63,965 nucleotides of DNA from Candidatus Marinamargulisbacteria bacterium SCGC AAA071-K20. Lineage in GTDB: Bacteria; Margulisbacteria; Marinamargulisbacteria; GCA-2716485; AAA071-K20. The notes under the pieces are model-generated. The model was not told the DNA's origin. It saw only the letters and a program-made list of their open reading frames with translations, and did not search any database. The stretch lies in the NCBI GenBank assembly GCA_003265975.1, contig QFBU01000005.1, positions 1 through 63,965 on the forward strand, in the 5' to 3' direction. Positions 43,382 through 51,253 of this stretch are shown here, piece by piece. Numbering within the stretch: position 1 is the first letter of the stretch; the number at the start of each line of letters is the position of its first letter. The translations under genes and the position numbers were made by a program.

Positions 43382-43969
43382 GTTAATCTCCTGAAAGTTA
43401 AGTAACTCGTTAAGTTATACTATATATTTACTTTGATATATTAACAGGATTTCTTTATGTTTGAAAGGTTTTCAACATGAGCAATGTTGAGTCAGTAATG
43501 AAATCCACCGTATTCTTTACTGAAGGAATTAATAGGGTTTTGTGTTTAATTCATTAAACAGGGTGTATGAGGGGCAGAAATAAAAATAAGATAAAAAAAG
43601 ATACAGCTCGGGTCATAGACTTAACTTGTTCCTTTAGACTGTAGATACGAATTCGCTGTACGTCGAGGTGAAACAACGGTCGATCCTGAAGTGCTTTTTT
43701 ATCACGACTTCATTTACTACAGTATCTCCTGTAGTCCTTGTAGTTATAGTCTGTAGTAAAAATTATTGACCCATTTGAAGTGGGTCCAGCTAAGCAAAAC
43801 TTCAACATTTTTTGTGATTTTTACCTGGCTTATTTTAAACCCCTTTTGAAGAGTGTAGTTTTTATATCAGGCACGAAAATGTGTCGATCCGGCTTTCATC
43901 GCGGTTGTATTTTACCCCTTGGTGAAAAAATATGTAGTATGGGTTTCGGTATTAAAACGGCAACCTCAT
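43382..43969. other. 588-bp region without a supported gene
   Basis: Reading frames here are short and lack start signals. An AT-rich stretch with TATATA-type repeats lies just before the resolvase (about 43417-43445) and may include its res or operator sites. Two clear hairpins: ACTACAG/CTGTAGT with a 6-nt loop (43716-43735) and GACCCA/TGGGTC with a 7-nt loop (43768-43786). CTGTAG occurs several times between 43640 and 43760. Probably remnant sequence between modules. Confidence 0.4.
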
Positions 43970-44812
43970 TTACCCAATCGGTTTCGTAGTTACATAAACC
44001 GTAGTTCCATTAGGGCAGCATTTTTTAGACTTTTTTCCACTACCACAATAACAAGGTAAATTTCTTTCTGTACCAGAAGGACCTTTTCTGGATTGTTCCA
44101 TTCTGAACGGTAACGCTTTTCCAAACATTTCTTTTCCTGGCTGCCCAATAGCAGAAAACTCACCTAACATAGCTTCTTTTGATAATTCTGGAGCGTGATA
44201 CGCATCTTTAAGAGTACACAAAAGCTCATGTCCTATTTGAACTACAGACGCTTGTTCGATCCCTGTGACGGGAACAGGTTTATTATTATCTTTATGAAAT
44301 GTCCACGTAAGCGAATGTTTTCTGGAGATACAGTAGTAATCCTCCCCTAAAGCCTTATCTACGTGTGCGCCCCCGTCTCTATCTGCCATTTCAAGCACAA
44401 GGTCCTTGCGGCTCAAATAACGCCCCTCATAGTCTCTAATGATCACGGTATTCCACCAGTCATCAAAGTGGAGGCTTGAAGATTCTGTGGATTGAGTAGT
44501 TTCATTAAATTTGGGTTCAAACCAAGCTCTGTCAAAATTCAAACGAATATAAACAAGACCACAGAACGGAGCCTTGTTATCTGAAGATTCTAGAAAGGGC
44601 GTGTTTTTGAAGTGAGTAGATGTCTTAAATTTTAACTGACTTAATAAAGACTTCTGATTCTTTGTGTCATGGCACAGAACTCTAATTGTAGTTGCTAGGG
44701 CTAATGCTAGCTCAGGTACCTTCTGATACTCCGAGACATAGTGAGATAACAAGTTTAACTGCTTGTTTAACTGATCTTCAATTTCTTCCGGTTTTAATTT
44801 TGTTTTAGACAT
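43970..44812 (-). CDS. SEC-C motif protein
   Basis: 280 aa. The C-terminus carries a SEC-C zinc motif, CYCGSGKKSKKCC (about residues 257-269), as in SecA tails and many stress or nuclease-linked proteins. The rest is not recognised; it is mostly soluble, with GLVYIRLNFDRAWFEP and SGTERNLP stretches. It is cargo of the island, reading toward the resolvase. Role unknown; possible metal-dependent partner or defence component. Confidence 0.6.
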   Translation of the reverse strand: MSKTKLKPEEIEDQLNKQLNLLSHYVSEYQKVPELALALATTIRVLCHDTKNQKSLLSQLKFKTSTHFKNTPFLESSDNKAPFCGLVYIRLNFDRAWFEPKFNETTQSTESSSLHFDDWWNTVIIRDYEGRYLSRKDLVLEMADRDGGAHVDKALGEDYYCISRKHSLTWTFHKDNNKPVPVTGIEQASVVQIGHELLCTLKDAYHAPELSKEAMLGEFSAIGQPGKEMFGKALPFRMEQSRKGPSGTERNLPCYCGSGKKSKKCCPNGTTVYVTTKPIG

Positions 44813-45124
44813 GAGTTACGATTTTACTCTGAATAAATTATTTTAGGGAGTGATGGTTACATCCGGCTGCCATATTTAATGGATACTTTATTCGACACGT
44901 CTTGTCTCAGATTAATCCCATACTACAGACAGCGTCTATTCGATACCTCCGGCTATACTTTTCGATACTTATATTCCGGAGTATTGCTCTTACTATGTCC
45001 GGTACTTATCAACACTTAATCGATTAACTATGCCATGCTTATATCCATGACTCTGGCATAGACATGTCCGGAACTATTACCGGTATGTTCCAATAACCAT
45101 AGGGAGGTTAGGAAAGGTCACTTA
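44813..45124. other. Right-end non-coding segment with palindromes
   Basis: About 310 bp between the SEC-C gene and the displaced recombinase tail. It holds a perfect palindrome TTAATCGATTAA (45016-45027) next to an inverted repeat CTATGCCA (45028-45035) and TGGCATAG (45054-45061) with an 18-nt centre. CCGG or TCCGG occurs six times between 44862 and 45080, out of keeping with the AT-rich surroundings. In the excised circle this DNA lies just past the recombinase stop. It may be recombinase-binding or control DNA. Confidence 0.4.
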
Positions 45125-45217
45125 TTAAGCGACTTTATACTCAGTAAGTGGTAATATTTCCCGTAATCCGTATATACGGTATAATTCATCCCGTAGCTGG
45201 TTCCAATTCAAAATACG
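45125..45217 (-). pseudogene. Displaced 3' tail of the serine recombinase
   Basis: Reading the minus strand from the right repeat (LVAP from TTGGTAGCCCCA), the frame stays open for 30 codons (starting RILNWNQLRDELY, ending LPLTEYKVA) and stops at 45125. This is the phase that the recombinase would enter if the two repeats were joined. The left copy instead reads 9 residues of antisense tRNA. So the island's attP appears to lie inside the recombinase gene. Confidence 0.75.
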
Positions 45218-45229
45218 TGGGGCTACCAA
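45218..45229. repeat. Right attachment repeat (attR core)
   Basis: TGGGGCTACCAA, identical to 31725-31736 in the tRNA-Glu 3' end, in direct orientation. Flanking sequences differ on both sides of the 12 bp, so the core is short. Confidence 0.85.
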
Positions 45230-45270
45230 CTAAAACGTTAATACCTTATTAATATATTCCTACTTCTATT

Positions 45271-45546
45271 GTGTTTTCTAACTTTATTTCATTTAAACTA
45301 ATTTCAGTTATTCAAGAAAACTTAGCCTTACAAGTTCAAAGTGTCCCTAAAGAAAAAGATTTAAATGATCCTCCTCAGGCTCATCCTGCAGACACTGGAG
45401 AGACTAAGGCTGGCAGCTTGGATGTTGAAATTGGGTTAGATGTCACTGAGTTGCCTCCTATAGACCCAAATAGGCCCCCTGGGAAATGTGGAGGCAAGCA
45501 ACTTTCTAGACAGTTCTTTTTACCAGAAATGAATGAGTGGGCTTAA
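45271..45546 (+). CDS. Hypothetical protein from GTG start, Pro/Asp-rich
   Basis: 91 aa, GTG start at 45271 with TATATT 12 nt upstream and no ribosome site. The centre is rich in Pro and Asp (DLNDPPQAHPADTGE, LPPIDPNRPPGKCGG). It overlaps the next gene by 14 bp in another frame. It is the first gene outside the island's right end. No family recognised. The two overlapping genes could be one frameshifted gene. Confidence 0.45.
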   Translation: MFSNFISFKLISVIQENLALQVQSVPKEKDLNDPPQAHPADTGETKAGSLDVEIGLDVTELPPIDPNRPPGKCGGKQLSRQFFLPEMNEWA

Positions 45547-45832
45547 CCCTGAGAGTGATCACCATGATATAGAACTAAGATCTCATTGGGCTCTTGCTGC
45601 AGGTTTAGGAGTTGTTGGCTTAGGTAGACTTGTTGATATTACCGTAACAAGTCTAAGGTCGTGCTTTGGGAAACAAGAATTTACTAAAGAAAAAAGAAAT
45701 GACATGATTTATAGTGGCTTATTTGTAATCCCTCCAATAAAAAAGCATGTTCTTGCTCCAATTGGTAGAACTTTAGCTGCTTGTGCTAACTATTTTAGGC
45801 ATGAAAGAGTGCACGCCGCTTCTGCCGCTTAG
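45533..45832 (+). CDS. Hypothetical protein, 99 aa
   Basis: Starts at ATG 45533, 14 bp before the stop of the gene upstream, and has no ribosome site of its own, so it would depend on coupling or frameshift. A hydrophobic stretch (HWALAAGLGVVGLGRLVDI, about 18-36) may be a membrane helix; the rest is basic. Convergent with the thiolase gene. No recognised family. It and its neighbour may together be one broken or frameshifted protein. Confidence 0.45.
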   Translation: MSGLNPESDHHDIELRSHWALAAGLGVVGLGRLVDITVTSLRSCFGKQEFTKEKRNDMIYSGLFVIPPIKKHVLAPIGRTLAACANYFRHERVHAASAA

Positions 45833-45849
45833 TAGTAGTGCTTAGCTTG

Positions 45850-47022
45850 TTAAATTAACTCTACACACATAGCTATACCCATTCCTCCCCCAATACACAG
45901 AGTCGCAAGTCCTTTTTTTGCTTGTCGTTTTTTCATTTCATGAATAAGCGTAACTAGAATCCTTGCACCGCTTGCCCCAATTGGATGTCCAAGAGCTATA
46001 GCACCGCCATTTACATTTATTATTTCATCAGGTAGCGACAATTCTTTCTTTACGGCGATAGACTGTACAGAAAAGGCCTCATTACTTTCGATGAGATCAA
46101 GGTCACTGATTTTCCAGTTTGCTTTTTGCAAGGCCTTTTCAGTAGCTTTTATTGGTCCTAATCCCATTACTGAAGGGTCTACGCCTGCTTCGGCGTAAGA
46201 TACAACTTTTGCGATAGGCTGATATGTTTTAATTGCTTCTGCAGAACCTAATAATAATAGAGCGGCTCCGTCGTTTATTCCTGAAGTATTACCAGCTGTT
46301 ACAGATCCTTCTTTGTCAAAAGCGGGTCTTAAACTAGCAAGAGCCTCAATACTAGTATCTGCTCTTGGGAATTCATCTGATTTATGAATTATTTCTTTTT
46401 TTCGATGTTGAATAGTTACAGCCACTATCTCCTCATCGAACCTATTTGAGGCTATCGCTTTTTGAGCTTTTTCTTGCGAATGAAGTGCAAATAAGTCTTG
46501 TTCTTCACGACTAATTTTATGTTTATTGGCAATATTTTCTGCTGTTTGTCCCATATGGTACCCTAGCCTACAATCCCACAATCCATCTGAGACAATGCTG
46601 TCTACTACAGAATCGTCACCTAATCTATATCCAAACCGCGCTTTTTTAAGTAAGTAAGGTGAATTAGACATATTCTCAGTTCCACCCGCAAGAACTAAAT
46701 TATTTTCTCCGAGTGCTATACTCTGACTCGCTAGGCATACGGCTTTTAATCCTGAACCACATACCATATTAATTCCGAAGGCTGTTTTGTCGTTATCAAA
46801 GTTTTCTAACAGTACTTGCCTTGCAATGTTTTGTCCTAATCCAGCAGCTAATACATTCCCTAATATTAGATGATCGACGTCACTAGGCTTTAAATTATGT
46901 TTTGTTTTTAATGCCTTGACGACGGTACTTGCTAAATCACTTGCTTGATACCCATCAAACATTCCTCCAAATTTCCCAATTGGAGTTCTTAAAGCATCTA
47001 TTATGTATATTTCTGTTTTCAT
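45850..47022 (-). CDS. Acetyl-CoA C-acetyltransferase (thiolase)
   Basis: 390 aa, full length. Condenses or cleaves acetoacetyl-CoA. Nucleophile Cys in NMVCGSGLKAVCLAS (about residue 88), His in ALGHPIGASGARI (about 348) and second Cys in TLCIGGGMGIAMCVE (about 378). It faces divergently from acetoacetyl-CoA synthetase, so the pair together could turn acetoacetate into two acetyl-CoA, or feed polyhydroxybutyrate. AtoB or PhaA cannot be told apart by sequence alone. Confidence 0.92.
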   Translation of the reverse strand: MKTEIYIIDALRTPIGKFGGMFDGYQASDLASTVVKALKTKHNLKPSDVDHLILGNVLAAGLGQNIARQVLLENFDNDKTAFGINMVCGSGLKAVCLASQSIALGENNLVLAGGTENMSNSPYLLKKARFGYRLGDDSVVDSIVSDGLWDCRLGYHMGQTAENIANKHKISREEQDLFALHSQEKAQKAIASNRFDEEIVAVTIQHRKKEIIHKSDEFPRADTSIEALASLRPAFDKEGSVTAGNTSGINDGAALLLLGSAEAIKTYQPIAKVVSYAEAGVDPSVMGLGPIKATEKALQKANWKISDLDLIESNEAFSVQSIAVKKELSLPDEIINVNGGAIALGHPIGASGARILVTLIHEMKKRQAKKGLATLCIGGGMGIAMCVELI

Positions 47023-47155
47023 TACTAATCTCCCTTAATTATTTAGTATTAAAAGAATAAAATTTATATCAGCATAATCATATAATATAGATTCTATTTT
47101 GAAAAATATGGTGTTTTTTTTAATAATACCTTTAGAAATATGGAAGGAGATTACT

Positions 47156-49099
47156 TTGGGAAAAATACTTTGGAGTCCCCGTGAGACTACATCTACTAAC
47201 ATATCACGGCTAATTAAAAATCTTAATAAAAAATACAATTTGTCTCTAGAAACATATCAGGATCTATATAAATGGTCTGTAGTCGACAATGAATTGTTTT
47301 GGGAAGAGATTTGGACCTTCACTGACATTAAATCTAGCGTTGATTACAAGCAAGTTTTAAAGTATCCAAGTAAAATGCCAGGAGCTGTCTGGTTTGAAGG
47401 TGCTTCACTGAATTTCGCAGAGAACTGCTTAAAAAAACAAGATGACTCTATAGCAATATCTGCTCTTAGCGAAGACCACCCCCTTACTCAAATATCGTAT
47501 AAAGAGTTATATGATAAAGTCTCTAAAATGGCATTGTTTCTTAGAACTCTTGATGTTCAAAAAGGGGACAGAGTTGCTGCTATTATTTCTAATACTCCTG
47601 AGGCCGTTATTTCGTTTTTGGCCGTGTCTTCAATTGGAGCAATATGGAGCTCATGCTCCCCTGATTTTGGAGTTAATGGAATTTTAGATCGATTTTCTCA
47701 AATTAAACCCACGGTATTAATAGCTGTTAATGGGTATATGTATAACTCCAAACCTTTTGATATAAGTTCTAAAATAAATGAAGTAATGGAGTCGCTTGAA
47801 GAAGTTAAGAAATTAATACTTATTCCATTTTTAGCTGCAGGGAAATCATTTCAAACTTTTGACAAATGCGTGGATTGGAACTGGGTTATGGAAATTGAAC
47901 CTTCTTCTATACACTTTGAACAAGTTCCGTTTAACCACCCTTTATATATCTTATATTCTTCTGGAACAACGGGAGTTCCTAAGTCAATTGTACATAGTGC
48001 TGGAGGTTCTTTAATCCAGCATTTAAAAGAGCATCAGCTGCACTGTGATTTAAAAGAAGACTCGGTATTATTTTATTACACTACTTGTGGATGGATGATG
48101 TGGAATTGGCTTGTTACAGGTCTAGCAACTGGTGCTCATTTAGTTTTATTTGATGGGTCACCTTTTTATTCAAATAAATATGTATCTTGGCAATTAATTG
48201 ACGCCTTAAAAATTACTCATTTTGGCACTAGCGCTAAATTTATTAGTGCTTCACAAAAGGAAGGATTAGACCCGAAATCTAAATTCAACTTGTCCTCTCT
48301 GAAAGTGCTAATGTCTACAGGATCTCCATTATTGGATGAGAATTTTGATTATGTATATGACAAAATCAAATCGGATGTTCAGTTATCTTCAATTTCTGGA
48401 GGGACAGATATTGTTTCTTGTTTCGCACTGGGTTCTCCAGTGCTTCCTGTTTATAGAGGCGAGCTACAATGTAGAGGTTTAGGGATGGCTGTAGAAGCAT
48501 TTGATGAAAATGGACGATCGGTTTGTAACGACAGAGGTGAACTGGTCTGCACAAAACCGTTTCCAAGTATGCCAGTCAGCTTTTGGAATGATGAAGGCAA
48601 TATAAGGTATAAAGATGCTTACTTTAAGAAATTTCAAAACATATGGAGTCATGGTGACTTTTTAGAGATAAACAGCCATGGAGGCGTTAAGATTTTGGGA
48701 AGAAGCGACTCTACTCTAAATCCGGGAGGTGTACGTATTGGTACTGCTGAAATATATAGAGTCGTTGAGGCGCTTGATGACGTAAAAGATAGTTTAGTTA
48801 TTGGAAAAAAACTTGATGATGACGAAGCTATTATATTGTTTGTCGTTGTAAAAGAGGGTAAACCTTTTAACGATGACTTAATTAAGTCTATTAAACTTTC
48901 ATTAAAAACAAAGTGTAGTCCGAGACATATTGCTAAATTTATTTATCAAGTAAATGATATCCCTTATACAAAAAGTGGGAAAAAAGTAGAGCTCTTAATA
49001 AAATCTCTTTTCAACTCTGGGCAAAAAGCTAGTTATAAAGCCTCTCTTTCAAACCCTGAGTCTATTCTGGAATATGAAACAATTTGTGAAAATAATTAA
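47156..49099 (+). CDS. Acetoacetyl-CoA synthetase
   Basis: 647 aa from a TTG start at 47156, with AAGGAGA 5 nt before it (the longer frame from 47099 puts that site in coding sequence). The ANL superfamily core has YSSGTTGVPKSIVHSAGG (P-loop), GWMMWNWL, and the C-terminal DSTLNPGGVRIGTAEIYRVVE and YTKSGKKVE with the catalytic Lys. WSPRETTSTN and the full C-terminal match are as in AACS rather than acetyl-CoA synthetase. It pairs with the thiolase. Confidence 0.9.
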   Translation: MGKILWSPRETTSTNISRLIKNLNKKYNLSLETYQDLYKWSVVDNELFWEEIWTFTDIKSSVDYKQVLKYPSKMPGAVWFEGASLNFAENCLKKQDDSIAISALSEDHPLTQISYKELYDKVSKMALFLRTLDVQKGDRVAAIISNTPEAVISFLAVSSIGAIWSSCSPDFGVNGILDRFSQIKPTVLIAVNGYMYNSKPFDISSKINEVMESLEEVKKLILIPFLAAGKSFQTFDKCVDWNWVMEIEPSSIHFEQVPFNHPLYILYSSGTTGVPKSIVHSAGGSLIQHLKEHQLHCDLKEDSVLFYYTTCGWMMWNWLVTGLATGAHLVLFDGSPFYSNKYVSWQLIDALKITHFGTSAKFISASQKEGLDPKSKFNLSSLKVLMSTGSPLLDENFDYVYDKIKSDVQLSSISGGTDIVSCFALGSPVLPVYRGELQCRGLGMAVEAFDENGRSVCNDRGELVCTKPFPSMPVSFWNDEGNIRYKDAYFKKFQNIWSHGDFLEINSHGGVKILGRSDSTLNPGGVRIGTAEIYRVVEALDDVKDSLVIGKKLDDDEAIILFVVVKEGKPFNDDLIKSIKLSLKTKCSPRHIAKFIYQVNDIPYTKSGKKVELLIKSLFNSGQKASYKASLSNPESILEYETICENN

Positions 49100-49128
49100 A
49101 ATACTTTACATTACCCTTGAGGTGATAA

Positions 49129-49968
49129 ATGAATATAATAGCTACTGAAAAAGCAACCATATGGACAAGTGTCAATTCATACACTGACATTTTATATCAT
49201 AAAAGTGATGGTATCGCTAAAATTACAATAAATAGACCGAAGGTAAGAAACGCATTTCGACCAGAAACCGTTCTAGAAATGATGGACGCACTAAGTGATG
49301 CTCGAATGGATAGTGACGTTGGTGTAATTATTTTAACTGGCCAGGGTGAAAAAGCATTCTGTTCTGGGGGGGACCAAAAAATACGAGGTGATTCTGGTTA
49401 TAAAGACGACAAAGGAACTATGCATTTAAACGTATTAGACTTTCAAAGACAAATAAGAACCTGTCCTAAACCTGTTATTGCAATGGTGGCTGGCTATTCT
49501 ATTGGTGGTGGCCATGTATTGCATATGATGTGTGACTTAACTATCGCTGCAGAAAATGCAATATTTGGACAAACTGGGCCACAGGTAGGGTCATTTGATG
49601 GCGGTTGGGGCGCTAGTTATATGGCGCGGATTGTTGGCCAAAAAAAGGCAAGAGAAATCTGGTTTTTGTGTCGACAATATAATGCTCAAGAGGCATTAGA
49701 TATGGGTTTAGTAAATACAGTAGTCCCCTACTCTGAATTAGAGAATGAAACTGTAAAATGGTGTAAAGAAATCTTATCAAAGTCTCCAATCGCAATTCGT
49801 TGTCTAAAGTCCGCTCTAAATGCAGATTGTGACGGGCAAGCGGGGCTTCAAGAACTTGCCGGCAACGCCACTATGCTTTTTTACATGACTGAAGAAGGTC
49901 AAGAAGGTAGAAATGCTTTTGTTGAAAAAAGGTCTCCTGATTTCAAGAAATTTAAGCGACAGTCTTGA
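49129..49968 (+). CDS. menB: 1,4-dihydroxy-2-naphthoyl-CoA synthase (MenB)
   Basis: 279 aa, crotonase fold. Closes the naphthoquinone ring in menaquinone synthesis. Hallmarks: RPKVRNAFRPETV, FCSGGDQKIRGDSGY (the MenB Asp/Gly loop), GYSIGGGHVLHMMCDLTIA, TGPQVGSFDGGWGASYMARIVG, and EGRNAFVEKRSPDF near the end. Overlaps the next gene by 4 bp. It leads a small men operon with menC and menE; menD, menF and menH are not in the window. Confidence 0.95.
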   Translation: MNIIATEKATIWTSVNSYTDILYHKSDGIAKITINRPKVRNAFRPETVLEMMDALSDARMDSDVGVIILTGQGEKAFCSGGDQKIRGDSGYKDDKGTMHLNVLDFQRQIRTCPKPVIAMVAGYSIGGGHVLHMMCDLTIAAENAIFGQTGPQVGSFDGGWGASYMARIVGQKKAREIWFLCRQYNAQEALDMGLVNTVVPYSELENETVKWCKEILSKSPIAIRCLKSALNADCDGQAGLQELAGNATMLFYMTEEGQEGRNAFVEKRSPDFKKFKRQS

Positions 49969-50303
49969 AAATTAACTTAATTTATTATCATAATCCAAGA
50001 TGTAGTAAAAGCCGACAAGGACTGCAACTTCTTGGAGAAACCCCAGTAGTAATTAGAGAATATCTTAAAGATCCACTAGATATAGACGAACTCAAAGCAC
50101 TTTTTAAATCTCTAAGCTTGAAGCCTATAGAAGTCATAAGATCTAAAGAGGCTAAGGCCCTTGGCCTTTCTAATATGACTGATGATGAATGGATTAAGGC
50201 TATTTCTGATCATCCTATACTTCTAGAGAGACCTATTATTTCGAATGGAAGTAAAGCTCTTATTGGACGTCCACCTGAACTTATTTCTGATTTTATAAAA
50301 TAA
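49965..50303 (+). CDS. ArsC/YffB-family thioredoxin-fold protein
   Basis: 112 aa, TTG start overlapping the menB stop. NPRCSKSRQ holds the catalytic-type Cys of the glutaredoxin-dependent ArsC family, and ERPIISNGSKALIGRPPE carries the substrate-binding Arg pair. Related to but quite different from the LMW-phosphatase-type arsC in the island. It is embedded between menB and menC, which is an unusual place for an arsenate reductase. YffB-like or Spx-like roles are alternatives. Confidence 0.82.
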   Translation: MKINLIYYHNPRCSKSRQGLQLLGETPVVIREYLKDPLDIDELKALFKSLSLKPIEVIRSKEAKALGLSNMTDDEWIKAISDHPILLERPIISNGSKALIGRPPELISDFIK

Positions 50304-50308
50304 GTAAC

Positions 50309-51253
50309 ATGTCATTTTTACTGATCCCATTCGAACTTGATTTCATACAATTAATAGATGTATTTGGTAAGCCACAGAGTAAACGAAGAGGCTTATTACT
50401 TTTAGACCCTGTTTCAAAAAGTCCTATATCTGAATGCTCCCCGTTACCAGGTTTGAACAGAGAAACGTTTGAAGAGTGTTGTTTGTTTTTTAAGAAGAGT
50501 GAACTTGAAATTAATCACTATATTTTGAATCAAAAAACGATATTACCAGTTAATACGCCCCCTTCTATACAGTTTGCATTAGAATCTTACAAAGTATCCA
50601 TAAATAAAATTGAGGACTCTTTTGATTTGAATTTAAACTCTCTTTATTTAGACTTAAATATCAGCCAATTTTCTGAAAAAGATACGATAAAGGTAAAAGT
50701 AGGTAGAGGATCTATTCAAAATGATATAGCTCTTGTTAGTCAGTTAAGCACAAATGCATCCATTAGATTTGATGCAAATAGAGCGTGGACACTTGAAGAA
50801 GCATGTCAATTTTATGCAGCATGTTCTCATTTAAATGTAGACTATATTGAAGAGCCCTTAAGAAGGGTATCTGAATTAGATCAGTTCTACACACGTACTG
50901 CTTGTTCAATAGCTCTTGATGAGACCATAAATATTGATAGACAAACAAATGATCACTGGTCGTTTATTTCAACATTTATTATTAAACCTACTCGTTTTGG
51001 GTCGATACAAGAGATTAGAAAATTGAAACAACTTTTTCCTGACAAGCGATTAGTCTTTAGCTCATCATTTGAATCTGAGGTGGGACTATCTCAAATAGCA
51101 TCACTTGCACATGACCTCTCTCCAAAAGAAGTTCATGGCTTAAATACACTTAAATTCTTTAAACATGGCTTGACTGATGGAACCTTAATCTCACAAAATA
51201 CATACTGTAAAAGAAATTTAAAACTGAAAGAAGAAATTTTATCTACACTATAA
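50309..51253 (+). CDS. menC: o-Succinylbenzoate synthase (MenC)
   Basis: 314 aa, enolase superfamily. Dehydrates SHCHC to o-succinylbenzoate. The acid-base and metal residues are visible: KxK in DTIKVKVGRG, Asp in RFDANRAW, Glu in YIEEPL, Asp in IALDET and Lys in FIIKPTRFG. Low overall identity is usual for this enzyme. Placed between menB and menE, so function is secure by context. Its TAA overlaps the likely menE start. Confidence 0.88.
   Translation: MSFLLIPFELDFIQLIDVFGKPQSKRRGLLLLDPVSKSPISECSPLPGLNRETFEECCLFFKKSELEINHYILNQKTILPVNTPPSIQFALESYKVSINKIEDSFDLNLNSLYLDLNISQFSEKDTIKVKVGRGSIQNDIALVSQLSTNASIRFDANRAWTLEEACQFYAACSHLNVDYIEEPLRRVSELDQFYTRTACSIALDETINIDRQTNDHWSFISTFIIKPTRFGSIQEIRKLKQLFPDKRLVFSSSFESEVGLSQIASLAHDLSPKEVHGLNTLKFFKHGLTDGTLISQNTYCKRNLKLKEEILSTL

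Larger units (their letters stand above)
31725..45229. mobile_element. Integrated genomic island at tRNA-Glu with phosphate/arsenate cargo
   Basis: A 13.5-kb segment bounded by the direct repeat TGGGGCTACCAA (31725-31736 and 45218-45229). It carries a large serine recombinase at the left end reading into the tRNA, a porin-pst-pho-arsC-aquaporin run, a small resolvase and a SEC-C protein. Right-end sequence (45125-45217) is the continuation of the recombinase frame if the two repeats are joined. I see no transfer, replication or capsid gene, so movement would be by excision and integration only, or by help from elsewhere. Confidence 0.85.

Noticed and set aside
43780..43989. 69-aa plus-strand frame between the resolvase and SEC-C gene
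   Set aside because: No ribosome site or promoter, it overlaps the SEC-C stop, and its composition looks random.
44862..45080. TCCGG clusters as a CRISPR or regular repeat array
   Set aside because: Spacing is irregular and there are no common flanks; no CRISPR array is seen anywhere in the window.
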